A stretch of DNA of 64,000 bases, from assembly GCF_011009015.1 (NCBI RefSeq), contig NZ_CP048878.1:733501-797500 (forward strand), in the 5' to 3' direction. This stretch comes from Spartinivicinus ruber (lineage in GTDB: Bacteria > Pseudomonadota > Gammaproteobacteria > Pseudomonadales > Zooshikellaceae). Below the pieces are notes generated by a model that saw nothing but the letters and a program-made list of their open reading frames with translations, was not told where the DNA came from and did not search any database. Below, in pieces: positions 35,062 to 44,644 of this stretch; position 1 is the first letter of the stretch, and every line of letters starts with the position of its first letter. Position numbers and translations under genes: made by a program.

Positions 35062-36912
35062 TTAATCCAACTGATCTAAGTTTCTAACCCCGCCTTTATC
35101 TGCACTAGTTGCTAATGCCGCATAAGCTTTTAACGCAGTGCTGACGCGACGCTGTCTGGGGTGAGAGGGTTTCCAGGCTAGTTTTCCTTTGGCATCCATG
35201 GTGCGGCGGCGGTTTGACAATTCTTTATCATCCACTAATAGTTGGATACTGCGGTTAGGGATATCAATTCTGATTTGATCGCCATTTTCTATCAAACCAA
35301 TCGCTCCGCCTTCTGCGGCTTCAGGTGAAGCATGACCAATGGATAACCCGGAAGTACCCCCTGAAAAACGTCCATCAGTTAATAGGGCACACTGTTTACC
35401 TAAGCCTTTCGACTTTAAATAACTGGTAGGGTAAAGCATTTCTTGCATGCCAGGGCCACCTTTTGGGCCTTCATAACGAATAATAACCACTTCACCTGGT
35501 TGTACTTCGTCTTCTAAAATGCCTCTTACGGCGGCATCTTGGCTTTCATAAATGCGGGCGGGGCCTTCAAATACCCAAATGCTTTCGTCAACACCTGCCG
35601 TTTTTACAATACAACCATTTTCGGCAATATTGCCATATAACACAGCCAGTCCCCCCTCTGTTGAAAAGGCATGTTCTAAACTACGAATGCAGCCACTTTC
35701 CCGGTCATTATCTAAAGAAGCCCAGCGGGTGCTTTGGCTAAAGGCTTGTTGGGTAGGAATGCCTGCAGGACCTGCCTTATATAAAGTATGTACTTGCTCA
35801 TCCGTGGTTTGGGTGATATCCCACTTTGTGATTGCTTCAGCCATGCTACTGCTATGCACAGTAGGAATGTCGGTATGTAATAACCCTCCACGAGCCAGTT
35901 CACCTAAAATTCCAAATACCCCACCTGCACGGTGGACATCTTCCATATGATATTGATGGGTGGCAGGGGCCACTTTACATAAATGTGGCACTTTTCGAGA
36001 CAAGCGGTCGATATCTTCCAGGGTGAAATTAACTTCTCCTTCCTGAGCCGCAGCTAATAAGTGCAGAATGGTGTTGGTGGAGCCACCCATGGCAATATCC
36101 AGCATCATGGCGTTTTCAAATGCTTTAAAGTTGGCTACGTTTCTTGGTAAAACAGCCTCATTATCTTGATCATAATACTGCTTGGTGATTTCGACAATTT
36201 GGCGGCCAGCGGTAAGGAATAGTTGTTCTCTATCTGCATGGGTGGCCAATAGACTACCGTTGCCGGGGAGTGATAGCCCCAGTGCCTCTGTTAAACAATT
36301 CATTGAGTTGGCAGTAAACATTCCAGAGCAAGAGCCACAGGTTGGGCATGCGCTGCGCTCATAAGCTTCAGCATCCTGATCAGAAATCGTAGGATCTGCT
36401 GCAGCAACCATAGCATCAACCAAGTCTAGTTTTAGCTCCTGACCTGCCAGCTTGGTTTTACCTGCTTCCATTGGGCCACCAGAAACAAAAATAGTGGGAA
36501 TATTTAGGCGTAGCGAGGCCATCAACATTCCGGGAGTGATTTTATCGCAGTTGGAAATACAAACTAAGGCATCAGCACAATGGGCATTGCACATGTACTC
36601 CACGGCATCAGCAATTAGCTCACGAGAAGGAAGGCTATACAGCATGCCGTCATGGCCCATGGCAATGCCATCATCCACGGCAATGGTATTAAATTCTTTA
36701 GCTACACCACCCGCTTGCTCAATCTCTCTGGCTACCAATTGACCAAGGTCTTTTAAATGAACGTGTCCAGGTACAAACTGGGTGAATGAATTGGCAATTG
36801 CAATAATTGGTTTTTTAAAGTCATCATCTTTCATTCCAGTAGCACGCCATAGGGCTCTGGCGCCTGCCATATTTCTCCCATGGGTTGAGGTGCGTGAACG
36901 ATAAACTGGCAT
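35062..36912 (-). CDS. ilvD: Dihydroxy-acid dehydratase
   Basis: 616 residues, the same length as E. coli IlvD. It dehydrates 2,3-dihydroxy-isovalerate and its methyl homologue in valine and isoleucine biosynthesis using an Fe-S cluster. Diagnostic segments are complete: [46 protein letters not shown] and [17 protein letters not shown]. It begins [20 protein letters not shown]; the GGAGTG ribosome site lies about 8 nt before the ATG. It is monocistronic here, with no other ilv gene near. Confidence 0.97.
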   Translation of the reverse strand: MPVYRSRTSTHGRNMAGARALWRATGMKDDDFKKPIIAIANSFTQFVPGHVHLKDLGQLVAREIEQAGGVAKEFNTIAVDDGIAMGHDGMLYSLPSRELIADAVEYMCNAHCADALVCISNCDKITPGMLMASLRLNIPTIFVSGGPMEAGKTKLAGQELKLDLVDAMVAAADPTISDQDAEAYERSACPTCGSCSGMFTANSMNCLTEALGLSLPGNGSLLATHADREQLFLTAGRQIVEITKQYYDQDNEAVLPRNVANFKAFENAMMLDIAMGGSTNTILHLLAAAQEGEVNFTLEDIDRLSRKVPHLCKVAPATHQYHMEDVHRAGGVFGILGELARGGLLHTDIPTVHSSSMAEAITKWDITQTTDEQVHTLYKAGPAGIPTQQAFSQSTRWASLDNDRESGCIRSLEHAFSTEGGLAVLYGNIAENGCIVKTAGVDESIWVFEGPARIYESQDAAVRGILEDEVQPGEVVIIRYEGPKGGPGMQEMLYPTSYLKSKGLGKQCALLTDGRFSGGTSGLSIGHASPEAAEGGAIGLIENGDQIRIDIPNRSIQLLVDDKELSNRRRTMDAKGKLAWKPSHPRQRRVSTALKAYAALATSADKGGVRNLDQLD

Positions 36913-37519
36913 GAGACACTCCTGGATATAATAGTCATATTCTTTGGTTGAATAGTCTACGGAAGTGTTAGCAGCTAATAAAGAGTGTACCTTAACGTTG
37001 TGTAAAATATTTGGGTGTATACCTGTTGCGAATCTTTTTTTAGGTTTTGCTTTCTTTGTTACTCACCCCAACCACCTATTTATGTAAGCTCATAAGGGCT
37101 GTAAAAACTGCGGTAGCTACTTAAATTGTACTGGAGCTCGTTGATCGATAGCCTCACCTAAAAATCCTTTTTATTGGGTATAGCGCTCCACTTTGTTCAA
37201 AGCGGTATTTCCAGATTAGGAATATGTGGTTATATTGAGTACTTTATTATCAGCAAATAATAATTGTTCTCATTTATTGTTTTGGTGAATGAATTGCGGA
37301 AAATACGTATTATTTAATATTGACTAAGTTACGCGATATTTATCTTAAACGTTTAAGTCTCCGTAATTTATGGCTATTCTGCTTTTGTCTTTGGTTAAAT
37401 TAATACAACTGTTTCAAGTGGGTGTTAATTCTTTTGTCTAATTTATTCTTACAAAAATATTTTATTTAATAGAATTTGCTATTAAAATTACCTTTTTATA
37501 CAGATAATGTCTTACAACT
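36913..37519. other. Intergenic region with 14-bp palindrome
   Basis: About 600 bp upstream of ilvD. The only marked structure is the perfect palindrome CTTAAACGTTTAAG at 37344-37357, a possible operator. I see no ORF with a ribosome site; a segment near 37140-37210 has the base composition of coding DNA but stops in all frames. Confidence 0.4.
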
Positions 37520-37684
37520 ATGGATGAGTTATTAGGCTTTGGTTTTTTGTTAGTTGCTATGTCTCAGTCAATGGCTAGCTTGCAAAGTGATGGAACCGAT
37601 ATGGGATTATTTAATTTAGTGGCGACTTTTATGCTTGCTGTTGGTGGAGGGGTATTGTGGTTTACCAGAGCCCCATCAAAATAA
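37520..37684 (+). CDS. Small 54-aa membrane protein candidate
   Basis: MDELLGFGFLLVAMSQSMAS..., 54 residues with two likely membrane segments (LLGFGFLLVAM and LFNLVATFMLAVGGGVLWF) and a short basic tail. The Shine-Dalgarno sequence is weak, so it could be spurious. A hairpin at 37710-37731 lies 25 bp after the stop and supports a real transcript. Unknown function. Confidence 0.45.
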   Translation: MDELLGFGFLLVAMSQSMASLQSDGTDMGLFNLVATFMLAVGGGVLWFTRAPSK

Positions 37685-37709
37685 GCTTCTATCATAATAT
37701 ATGAGTTGC

Positions 37710-37731
37710 GCAGTGCTACTGGCGGCACTGC
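37710..37731 (+). terminator. Hairpin after 54-aa ORF
   Basis: GCAGTGC (37710-37716) and GCACTGC (37725-37731) pair over 8 nt. The following bases are pyrimidine-rich (TTATCTCCCCTTTCTT) without a T run. A moderate terminator candidate. Confidence 0.4.
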
Positions 37732-37913
37732 TTATCTCCCCTTTCTTATACACCATTTGCTTTTGTTCTCTCTTTCAGAGTTCTTTTTTCTGGTTCTGTT
37801 GATGCTGAAATAAATTAGCGTTACTGGTTACTCTCATCTTTAATTAATAAACATGAAGTGATTGCTTAATAGAACAATCACAAGTAGTTTCATTTAATTA
37901 ACTAATAAGAACG

Positions 37914-38930
37914 ATGTCTACACACGTATTGATCTGTGATGATTCCACAGTAGCACGCAAACAAATGGCGCGAGCCCTTCCTGAAGAGTGGGATGTTGAA
38001 GTAACCTTTGCTAAACATGGTCAGGAGGGTATGGAGGCGTTAGCTAATGGTAAAGGGGAGGTTTTATTTTTAGACCTGAATATGCCGGTTATGGATGGCT
38101 ATGAGGTGCTTAGTGAAATAAAAAATAACAACCTTGATGTAGTGACCATTGTAGTGTCTGGTGATATTCAAGAAGATGCTCGAAAGCGGGTTTTGCAGTT
38201 AGGGGCTATGGAGTTTATTAAAAAGCCTGTTGCAGCAGAAGATATTGAAGTAATTTTAAAACGCTATGGTTTATATGCTGCAGCAAACGATAGTGCCATT
38301 ATCCAAACCCATCAAGCGCAAATTCAAGAATTAAATGCCAGCATTGATGAAATGGATTGTTATCAGGAAATCGCCAATGTGGCTATGGGGCAGGCTGCTG
38401 CTTTATTAGCAAAATTGTTAAATGTATTTATCTTATTGCCAGTGCCGAAAGTAAATATGTTAGAGGTAACCGAACTACAAATGGCGCTGCAAACCTCTGA
38501 AGGTAAAGATACATTTTCCGCTGTTTGTCAGGGCTTTATCGGTTCTGGCATTGCAGGTGAAGCCTTGCTACTTTTTTATGATTCCTCTTTTGAAGATATG
38601 GCCAAGCTGCTTCATTATGAAGGTAAATTAACCGAAACGATTGAATTAGAGCTAGTAATGGAAGTTGCCAATATTCTAATTGGCGCTTGTATTAAAGGTA
38701 TTGCTGAGCAGTTAGATATTGCATTTAGTCAGGGCCATCCAATTGTGTTAGGACAACATGTCGATGTTTCAAGGTTGCTAAGTCAAGGTGCTTGGCGTTG
38801 GAAGCAAACGCTGGCCATCGAACTGTGTTATAACATTGAGAACTACGATATTAGTTGCGATTTACTGCTGCTGTTTACTGAAGATTCAATGAAAGCACTT
38901 GGAGAAAAAATTTCCTATCTATTAACTTGA
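37914..38930 (+). CDS. Response regulator with CheC/CheX-type phosphatase domain
   Basis: 338 residues. An N-terminal receiver (1-120) has acidic D9/D10, phospho-acceptor Asp54 (LFLDLNMPVMDG) and the switch Lys in FIKKPV. The C-terminal domain (about 150-338) carries two CheC-like active helices with ExxN: EIANVAMGQAAALLAKLL and MEVANILIGACIKGIAEQL. Such domains dephosphorylate CheY-like receivers. It may therefore reset a partner or itself. A PAS-GGDEF gene follows 8 bp later, so the pair probably links phosphorelay to cyclic-di-GMP synthesis. Confidence 0.88.
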   Translation: MSTHVLICDDSTVARKQMARALPEEWDVEVTFAKHGQEGMEALANGKGEVLFLDLNMPVMDGYEVLSEIKNNNLDVVTIVVSGDIQEDARKRVLQLGAMEFIKKPVAAEDIEVILKRYGLYAAANDSAIIQTHQAQIQELNASIDEMDCYQEIANVAMGQAAALLAKLLNVFILLPVPKVNMLEVTELQMALQTSEGKDTFSAVCQGFIGSGIAGEALLLFYDSSFEDMAKLLHYEGKLTETIELELVMEVANILIGACIKGIAEQLDIAFSQGHPIVLGQHVDVSRLLSQGAWRWKQTLAIELCYNIENYDISCDLLLLFTEDSMKALGEKISYLLT

Positions 38931-38938
38931 GGTTGGTA

Positions 38939-39898
38939 ATGGCTGTAGATACAGGTTTTAAAGAGCTGCATTGGATGATGGGAATGCTTCAGGATATTGA
39001 AGTAGGATTAGTCGTGGTTGATAGGGACTATAAAATCCAAATTTGGAACAGCTTTATGGAGAATCATAGTGGTAAAAATGCACTGGAAGTAAGGGGAGAA
39101 AATGTATTTGACTTGTTTGGTGAAATCCCTAAAGATTGGTTTTTACGTAAAACAGAATCAGTATTTTTATTAAAAAATAAAACTTTTTCCACATGGGAAC
39201 AACGTCCGTTTATCTTTCGTTTTAAAAATTTTAGGCCGATTACTGGTACTGAAGAATATATGTACCAAAACCTGACAATCAATCCATTAATGTCAGCAGA
39301 TGGCACGGTTAATCATATTTGTATTCTAATTTATGATGTGACTGATATCGCTGTTAATAAAAAAGGCATGGAACAGGCCAATACCCAGTTAGAAATAATG
39401 AGTCGAACAGACCGACTGACAGGATTATTCAATCGGGGCTTTTGGGAGGAATGCTTGGTTAGAGAATTTAATCGCTATTTACGCACTAAGGAGCCGTCTA
39501 CTCTAGTAATGTTTGATATTGACCATTTTAAAAAGGTAAATGATACCTATGGGCATCAGGCAGGTGATGAGGTAATAAAAACAGTAGCTGATTTACTGAG
39601 AAAAAATCAGCGAGCATCGGATATCAGTGGACGTTATGGCGGGGAGGAGTATGGCGTTATTTTAATAAACACCAAAGCTGAAGATGGGCTGAATTTTGCC
39701 GAGAGATTACGTCAAGACATTAGTGAAACACCCGTTACCCACCATAATCAATCCATTCAGTTTACGATTAGCCTGGGGTTAGCTGAAATTAATGGAAAGA
39801 TAACAAGTATTAAAGAGTGGATTGAAGCAGCAGACCAAGCACTTTATAAGTCTAAAGAAGGTGGGCGAAATCAAAGTACCTTGCACACTGCCTCATAA
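38939..39898 (+). CDS. PAS-GGDEF diguanylate cyclase
   Basis: 319 residues from ATG 38939, which has GAGG (38929-38932) 6 nt upstream, overlapping the stop of the preceding gene. PAS domain about 5-130 (VVDRDYKIQIWNSFMENHSG, ending IYDVTDI), short coiled linker, then GGDEF domain about 155-315 (RTDRLTGLFNRGFWEE; active site GRYGGEEYG). GGEEY keeps the catalytic acids, so cyclic-di-GMP synthesis is likely; no RxxD site was checked beyond the linker. It is co-transcribed with the REC-CheC gene. Its stop touches the stop of the convergent gene. Confidence 0.9.
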   Translation: MAVDTGFKELHWMMGMLQDIEVGLVVVDRDYKIQIWNSFMENHSGKNALEVRGENVFDLFGEIPKDWFLRKTESVFLLKNKTFSTWEQRPFIFRFKNFRPITGTEEYMYQNLTINPLMSADGTVNHICILIYDVTDIAVNKKGMEQANTQLEIMSRTDRLTGLFNRGFWEECLVREFNRYLRTKEPSTLVMFDIDHFKKVNDTYGHQAGDEVIKTVADLLRKNQRASDISGRYGGEEYGVILINTKAEDGLNFAERLRQDISETPVTHHNQSIQFTISLGLAEINGKITSIKEWIEAADQALYKSKEGGRNQSTLHTAS

Positions 39899-41209
39899 TT
39901 ACTTCCAAAGAGGCGCATCCACTGAAAAAAAGTGGGTGTGAGAGCCATAAACACCTGAGTCATTATCATTCGTTAACAACAAACGATTTTTGTTAATAAG
40001 CGCCATTCCCTCAATTTTCCCAGGGTATTGTGTGTTAGGAGTATTAAGGGTGCTCCACACCAGGTTTTTTGGAGCTGGATTAAGGTTAAAGCTATTTAAA
40101 TAGTCTAGTTGTTCTAAGCTTGGGGTTTGGGTTACATCATCCCATTGAGTATTTAAAATGTCAGTTGCTTGGTTTAGGTCAATCCGATAAATTTTCGTCG
40201 TGATATAAATACGTTCTAATACTAATAAAGTATCATTACTTAAGGCTGTTAAATCACTAGCTTTTACGTCATCTTGTTCAATACTAAAGTCCCCCTGAGT
40301 TTTATCTTTACTCATAAAGGTGGCAGGAATATCCAATGGATAGATATATTCGTTGACTACTTGTTGGATTGAACCATTCTTATTTAACCGTGCTTTAAAC
40401 AGTCTTACCCAGCGAGATTGTTCATAGGTTTTTTTATTTGGGTTGGCTAAGGGGCTTTGCTGGATGAAAAATAGCCATCTATTGTTTGGGCTGATTGCAA
40501 TACCTGCGATGCCTCGTCCTGATTTATGTTTATGTAGAATGCTCGGTAGTAAACCTACGACGGGTATTTCTTCATCCTCAATAAAATTGGTGGCGCCAGA
40601 AGGTACATAGCGGGTTAGAATTCGGCCATTTTTATTAAGGTGGAGTAATGAGGGGCCATACTCGTCGGAGATATAAAAGCTACCATCATGTAGTTTAACA
40701 ATAGACTCTGGGTCAATTCCTTTGGTGGATATTGGAATAGGACGGCGTTTAATATCGATTAACTTGTGTGGCTTGGAACTTGGTAATGGCAAACCTAAAG
40801 CATGGGTGCCATATTGGGTTGTGATGGAAATTTTTTTTGTTAACTTGAATTTATTTTGTGCGCTATTATATTTCCATTGAAAAATAGCCGGTTGAAACTC
40901 AGGATTTAGAATAACACGCCCTTTGGAGCAAAAACTCGCTGTACCAAAAAAAGCCCTAGTATATTTGCATTTGATATTTGGACCACGGTCGCTGACAGTA
41001 TATAAGCTTTGTGTAGTAAAGTCATAATAAGCACCACTGCCATGCTCTTGAAATAGCTGGATAGTTGTTTGGCCATTATTATGTTTAATTGTAACAAGCT
41101 TGTCTGGTATTTTAACCTCTTGGTCAATATAGTTTGCTTGAGTTTCTTGGATTGGTTGAGCAGTAGCAACGCTAACAAAGATTGCAAGTCCTAATACTGT
41201 TTGTTGCAT
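39899..41209 (-). CDS. Exported phytase-like-domain (esterase-like) protein
   Basis: 436 residues with a signal peptide (QTVLGLAIFVSVATAQP). The beta-propeller-like body matches the esterase-like activity of phytase family: FTTQSLYTVSDRGPN, KGIDPESIVKLHDGSFYISDEYGPSL, GRGIAGIAISPN, SDLTALSNDTLLVLER and KIEGMALINKNRLLLTNDND. Members bind calcium and may hydrolyse phosphate esters. The stop codon begins one base after the convergent cyclase gene ends, so no terminator lies between them. It is divergent from serB with a 220-bp gap. Confidence 0.85.
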   Translation of the reverse strand: MQQTVLGLAIFVSVATAQPIQETQANYIDQEVKIPDKLVTIKHNNGQTTIQLFQEHGSGAYYDFTTQSLYTVSDRGPNIKCKYTRAFFGTASFCSKGRVILNPEFQPAIFQWKYNSAQNKFKLTKKISITTQYGTHALGLPLPSSKPHKLIDIKRRPIPISTKGIDPESIVKLHDGSFYISDEYGPSLLHLNKNGRILTRYVPSGATNFIEDEEIPVVGLLPSILHKHKSGRGIAGIAISPNNRWLFFIQQSPLANPNKKTYEQSRWVRLFKARLNKNGSIQQVVNEYIYPLDIPATFMSKDKTQGDFSIEQDDVKASDLTALSNDTLLVLERIYITTKIYRIDLNQATDILNTQWDDVTQTPSLEQLDYLNSFNLNPAPKNLVWSTLNTPNTQYPGKIEGMALINKNRLLLTNDNDSGVYGSHTHFFSVDAPLWK

Positions 41210-41429
41210 GATTTACATCCGTATAATTAAGGTAGCGGGCTGATAAAAATAAAGCAGTATATGTATTATTAATAAAATTGGCAATCTTCGGCTGGCACAT
41301 GAGGTATTGTCTATGCATTATTAGGCTTTGGATAGTGAAGGATGGGTTATAATAGATTAGTAAGCAAATAACAGTTAAAATGGATTTTCTTGAGGATGAT
41401 GAGTATTTACTTTTGTTGAAGGCTTTGGC

Positions 41430-42650
41430 ATGGCGAATCTATTGATATTAACAGTAGCAGGCGAAAACAAGGTGGATATTTTGCCTAGCTTAACTCAACA
41501 GCTGGCTGATGACGCTATTAAAGTGCTGGATCTGGGGCAAATGCAAATTCAAGATCAAGTTGCCCTGACGCTGTTACTACAATTGCCGCCTGCTTTTACG
41601 GAAGATGAACTTGTTGAGCGCTTGCAGCCTATTGAAGAAGTATGGCAAGCACATATAAGCTATCGTGAATTGAGTGAACAGGAGTACCAGGCCTGGCTGC
41701 AAGACAAAACACCTGAACATTATCAGGTCACTCTCTTAGCACCAGAAATTAACACCAAAGCGCTGTCTGATGTAATAGCAGAAGTTAACCAGCATGGTCT
41801 GGCAATAAGTCATATGAAACGGTTATCACAGCGTCAGCCAGTTAAAAGTGATAATACTGATCAAGTGACTTGTTTTGAGCTTAGACTAAGAGGTAAGCCT
41901 GATGACTTGGTTAAGTTTCGTCAGCAGTTATTGCATATCAGTAGTGAACAGGGGGTTGACCTTGCAATTCAAGAAGACTCGATTTTTCGTCGCTGTCACC
42001 GTTTAATTGCTTTTGATATGGACTCAACCCTCATTCAGACTGAAGTGATTGATGAATTGGCAAAGGCAGCGGGTATAGGAGAGCAAGTTGCTGCAATCAC
42101 AGAGCAAGCAATGCAAGGGGAGCTGGATTTTAATGAAAGTTTTAGACGACGAATGGCGTTGTTGAAAGGACTTGATGAGGCAGTGCTAAGTGAAATAGCA
42201 CAGCGATTGCCCATTACTCCTGGTGCTGAAAAATTGATCAGAACCTTGAAGCGATTGGGTTTTAAAACTGCTATTTTATCCGGTGGTTTTACTTACTTTG
42301 CTGAATACTTACAACAGCATTTGGGGATAGATTATGTACATGCTAATCAACTGGATATTGTTGATGGTAAAGTTACTGGAGAAGTAAAAGGCACAATAGT
42401 GGACGGCCAACGCAAAGCGGAATTATTAAAAATATTGGCTAAACAGGAAGGTGTTGGTCTAGAGCAAGTCATTGCTGTGGGAGATGGTGCCAATGATTTA
42501 CCTATGTTAGGGATTGCAGGCATGGGAGTGGCCTTTCAGGCGAAGCCTTTAGTTAAAGCCTCAGCTAAACATGCTATTTCTTATTTAGGGTTAGATGCCA
42601 TTTTGTATTTATTAGGCTTAACTGAGCATGATATACAGCAGTTGAGCTAG
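41430..42650 (+). CDS. serB: Phosphoserine phosphatase
   Basis: 406 residues. An N-terminal ACT-like regulatory region (about 1-170) precedes the HAD phosphatase: catalytic DMDST (AFDMDSTLIQTEVIDELAKAAG), motif II in ILSGGFTYFAEYL, the Lys/Gly segment and GDGANDLPMLG. It completes serine biosynthesis by hydrolysing phosphoserine. It lies near fimX, as serB does in Pseudomonas. A GAAGG stretch lies about 9 nt before the ATG. A hairpin follows the stop. Confidence 0.95.
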   Translation: MANLLILTVAGENKVDILPSLTQQLADDAIKVLDLGQMQIQDQVALTLLLQLPPAFTEDELVERLQPIEEVWQAHISYRELSEQEYQAWLQDKTPEHYQVTLLAPEINTKALSDVIAEVNQHGLAISHMKRLSQRQPVKSDNTDQVTCFELRLRGKPDDLVKFRQQLLHISSEQGVDLAIQEDSIFRRCHRLIAFDMDSTLIQTEVIDELAKAAGIGEQVAAITEQAMQGELDFNESFRRRMALLKGLDEAVLSEIAQRLPITPGAEKLIRTLKRLGFKTAILSGGFTYFAEYLQQHLGIDYVHANQLDIVDGKVTGEVKGTIVDGQRKAELLKILAKQEGVGLEQVIAVGDGANDLPMLGIAGMGVAFQAKPLVKASAKHAISYLGLDAILYLLGLTEHDIQQLS

Positions 42651-42670
42651 TTTAAGTAGAATCTCTATAT

Positions 42671-42714
42671 GTGCCTTTGAACTCGTCTCAAATAAGTATC
42701 TCTCAAAGGCGCAC
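42671..42714. terminator. Imperfect hairpin between convergent genes
   Basis: GTGCCTTTGA (42671-42680) pairs with TCAAAGGCGCAC (42703-42714) with a 2-nt bulge. It lies between serB and the convergent lipoprotein gene; no long T run. Confidence 0.45.
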
Positions 42715-42726
42715 AATGGATGATTG

Positions 42727-43446
42727 CTAAAAACCACCTAAGCAAGGATTATGGCGATCAAATCTAGGATCGTCTTCCGTTGTCGAGTCTGTGTTAGAAC
42801 AGATACCCATGACTACATACCCTAGTGCCGTAGCCGTATCAGCAATAGCAGCAAACGGAACAGCTGCGTACCACAAAATTTCTTTGTCTATAGAAATACC
42901 GTTAATTTTTCTTAGTTTTTTGATTTTAAATAAAATAGTTTTATAGTTATTAATAACTGGGTTGGGGGAACTTAATGCTAGGTAGTTAAGCCGAGGATTT
43001 TTTTTCTTAATGAGATAAAGTGTTGTTTTATCGATATTCTTGGAAAGTAGTTTTAGCATTTGAGGTTCTGCTTCTAAAACAGGGAGCTTATTCTCATCAC
43101 TGACTGTATTTTTACAGCCTTCAGAAAACTTTAGGTTGTCCATTTCATGAATAGTGAATATATCGCTTTTTACACTGTTATTGTTTTCTATATTGGACTC
43201 AGCTAAATCAATTGTATAGGTAAACTCTCGTTGAGAATGGTTGTCATTTTCTTTAGCGGCAAAACACAATGATAGTAGCCTGTTATTTTGTAAGCTGGCT
43301 TGTTTAACATATGTGATGGTAGGAGAGGAGTAAGCATATTGCCAGCCTACCTTAGCTTGTTTAGCTGTGTCTAATGAATAATTGGTATAGGTACAACCTG
43401 CGACAAGTGAGGATACAAATGCTAAGTATGAGATCGTATTTTTCAT
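42727..43446 (-). CDS. Hypothetical lipoprotein
   Basis: About 239 residues from ATG 43446, chosen because MKNTISYLAFVSSLVAGCTY carries a lipobox (LVAGC). A longer frame to 43482 would put 12 residues ahead. A polar body follows with a central helix (PQMLKLLSKNIDKTTLYLIKKK), and the last third has a hydrophobic segment (AVPFAAIADTATALGYVVMG). No family is recognised. The upstream ribosome site is weak. Convergent with serB. Confidence 0.6.
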   Translation of the reverse strand: MKNTISYLAFVSSLVAGCTYTNYSLDTAKQAKVGWQYAYSSPTITYVKQASLQNNRLLSLCFAAKENDNHSQREFTYTIDLAESNIENNNSVKSDIFTIHEMDNLKFSEGCKNTVSDENKLPVLEAEPQMLKLLSKNIDKTTLYLIKKKNPRLNYLALSSPNPVINNYKTILFKIKKLRKINGISIDKEILWYAAVPFAAIADTATALGYVVMGICSNTDSTTEDDPRFDRHNPCLGGF

Positions 43447-43659
43447 TGTATTACTACATAAAAGTGTTATTAGTGACAGCAAAGGTCGTTATTGTCGCAT
43501 AATATGTTTATTAAATAAATTAGAGTCTTTGAAGTGCTTAATTGACTACTTGGATAGCTCATATAAATAATAAAGTAGTTTGAGCTATTGGTATGGAGAA
43601 GTGCAGGGGATTTAATAGAAGTAATAATTGATAAAATATAGAAGTATAGCTATATGATT

Positions 43660-44439
43660 TTAATTAAATTTATATAGCTCTTTATATTTTGTGGTTTTTT
43701 TGAAGTTTTCTAGCGATTGGCTGATTAACTCAACATCTTCAATGTTTACTGATTTTTTACTAAACATAAAATGCACTGGCCCTGACTCAACAATATAGGG
43801 ATGTACAGAAAATTTATCTCTAATGCCATGTTGGATAGCTTTAGCATTAATTGCAATAACATCCTGAATCACCCCATCAGTTCTATTTGTAACAACCATT
43901 TTTATGCCTTGATCGGTTGTTCGTGTTCTTGTGACAAGTGATTTAAATTCTTCATTATGTTTGACTAGCTTGTCGAACTCTTCTCCAAACCAAGAGCCAA
44001 GAGTGGCTGAAATTTTCATTTTTCTGGTGATGATGTCTTCAAGACTATTTAGCTCCCATTTATCTTCTTCTCCTTTTCTAATCATTATTCGCATTTCTTC
44101 ATTTCTATAAGGAGGAGAAAAGTAAACAAATTTTTCTCGCTCCTTTGTTTTTGATGCGGTAAGAAGAATATCTATTCTACCAAGTTTAATTTCATTCAAT
44201 GATCGTTTCCATGCCATGACAACAATTTCATAGTTACACTTTGCAATATCAAAAACAGACTTGATTAATGTAATATCCAGCCCAATTAGCTTACCGTTTT
44301 CATTTACCACACCGTAAGGCTCATATGGATCCCAGCCAATGATAAAGTTATTTTTTTTGCATTGTGCATTAACGCATATGCTTGTGGTTGCTATTAAACA
44401 GACTAGTAGTTGTTTGATTGTGAAGGATAAGTTGGTCAT
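43660..44439 (-). CDS. Periplasmic solute-binding protein (SBP family 3)
   Basis: 259 residues. The signal peptide (LLVCLIATTSICVNAQ) is followed by the classic fold: IIGWDPYEPYGVVNENGKLIGLDITLIK, MAWKRSLNEIKLGRIDILLTASKTKERE, VYFSPPYRNEEMRIMIRK. These are the first lobe landmarks of polar amino-acid binding proteins. The GRIDILLTASKTKERE segment is shared with chemoreceptor-like sensors. No permease gene is near; the ligand is unknown. Its last codons lie about 215 bp from the lipoprotein gene start. Confidence 0.85.
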   Translation of the reverse strand: MTNLSFTIKQLLVCLIATTSICVNAQCKKNNFIIGWDPYEPYGVVNENGKLIGLDITLIKSVFDIAKCNYEIVVMAWKRSLNEIKLGRIDILLTASKTKEREKFVYFSPPYRNEEMRIMIRKGEEDKWELNSLEDIITRKMKISATLGSWFGEEFDKLVKHNEEFKSLVTRTRTTDQGIKMVVTNRTDGVIQDVIAINAKAIQHGIRDKFSVHPYIVESGPVHFMFSKKSVNIEDVELISQSLENFKKTTKYKELYKFN

Positions 44440-44590
44440 ATGTAACTGATAAAATGTAGGTATTATAAAATAGAGTAATCTAGAATATAAGAAATGTTAA
44501 AAACCCCCTTGATTTTTTTGCTATATGAATATTGTTTTATATAGGGAAATTATTTTCTTAATAGCTTATTAGAATAGGATGAAAACTAAA

Positions 44591-44615
44591 AAAAGCCCAG
44601 ATAAACTGGGCTTTT
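44591..44615 (-). terminator. Strong terminator after fimX
   Basis: AAAAGCCCAG (44591-44600) and CTGGGCTTTT (44606-44615) pair over 5 nt, 30 bp past the fimX stop. Read on the minus strand, T7 follows the stem. Confidence 0.9.
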
Positions 44616-44644
44616 GGTAAGGTTTTTACAGTGTGCTGAAATGA

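Noticed and set aside
35552-35950. 132-codon frame opposite ilvD, and similar long frames opposite fimX, epmB and the 47009 gene
   Set aside because: Shadows of conserved genes on the other strand with no family features.
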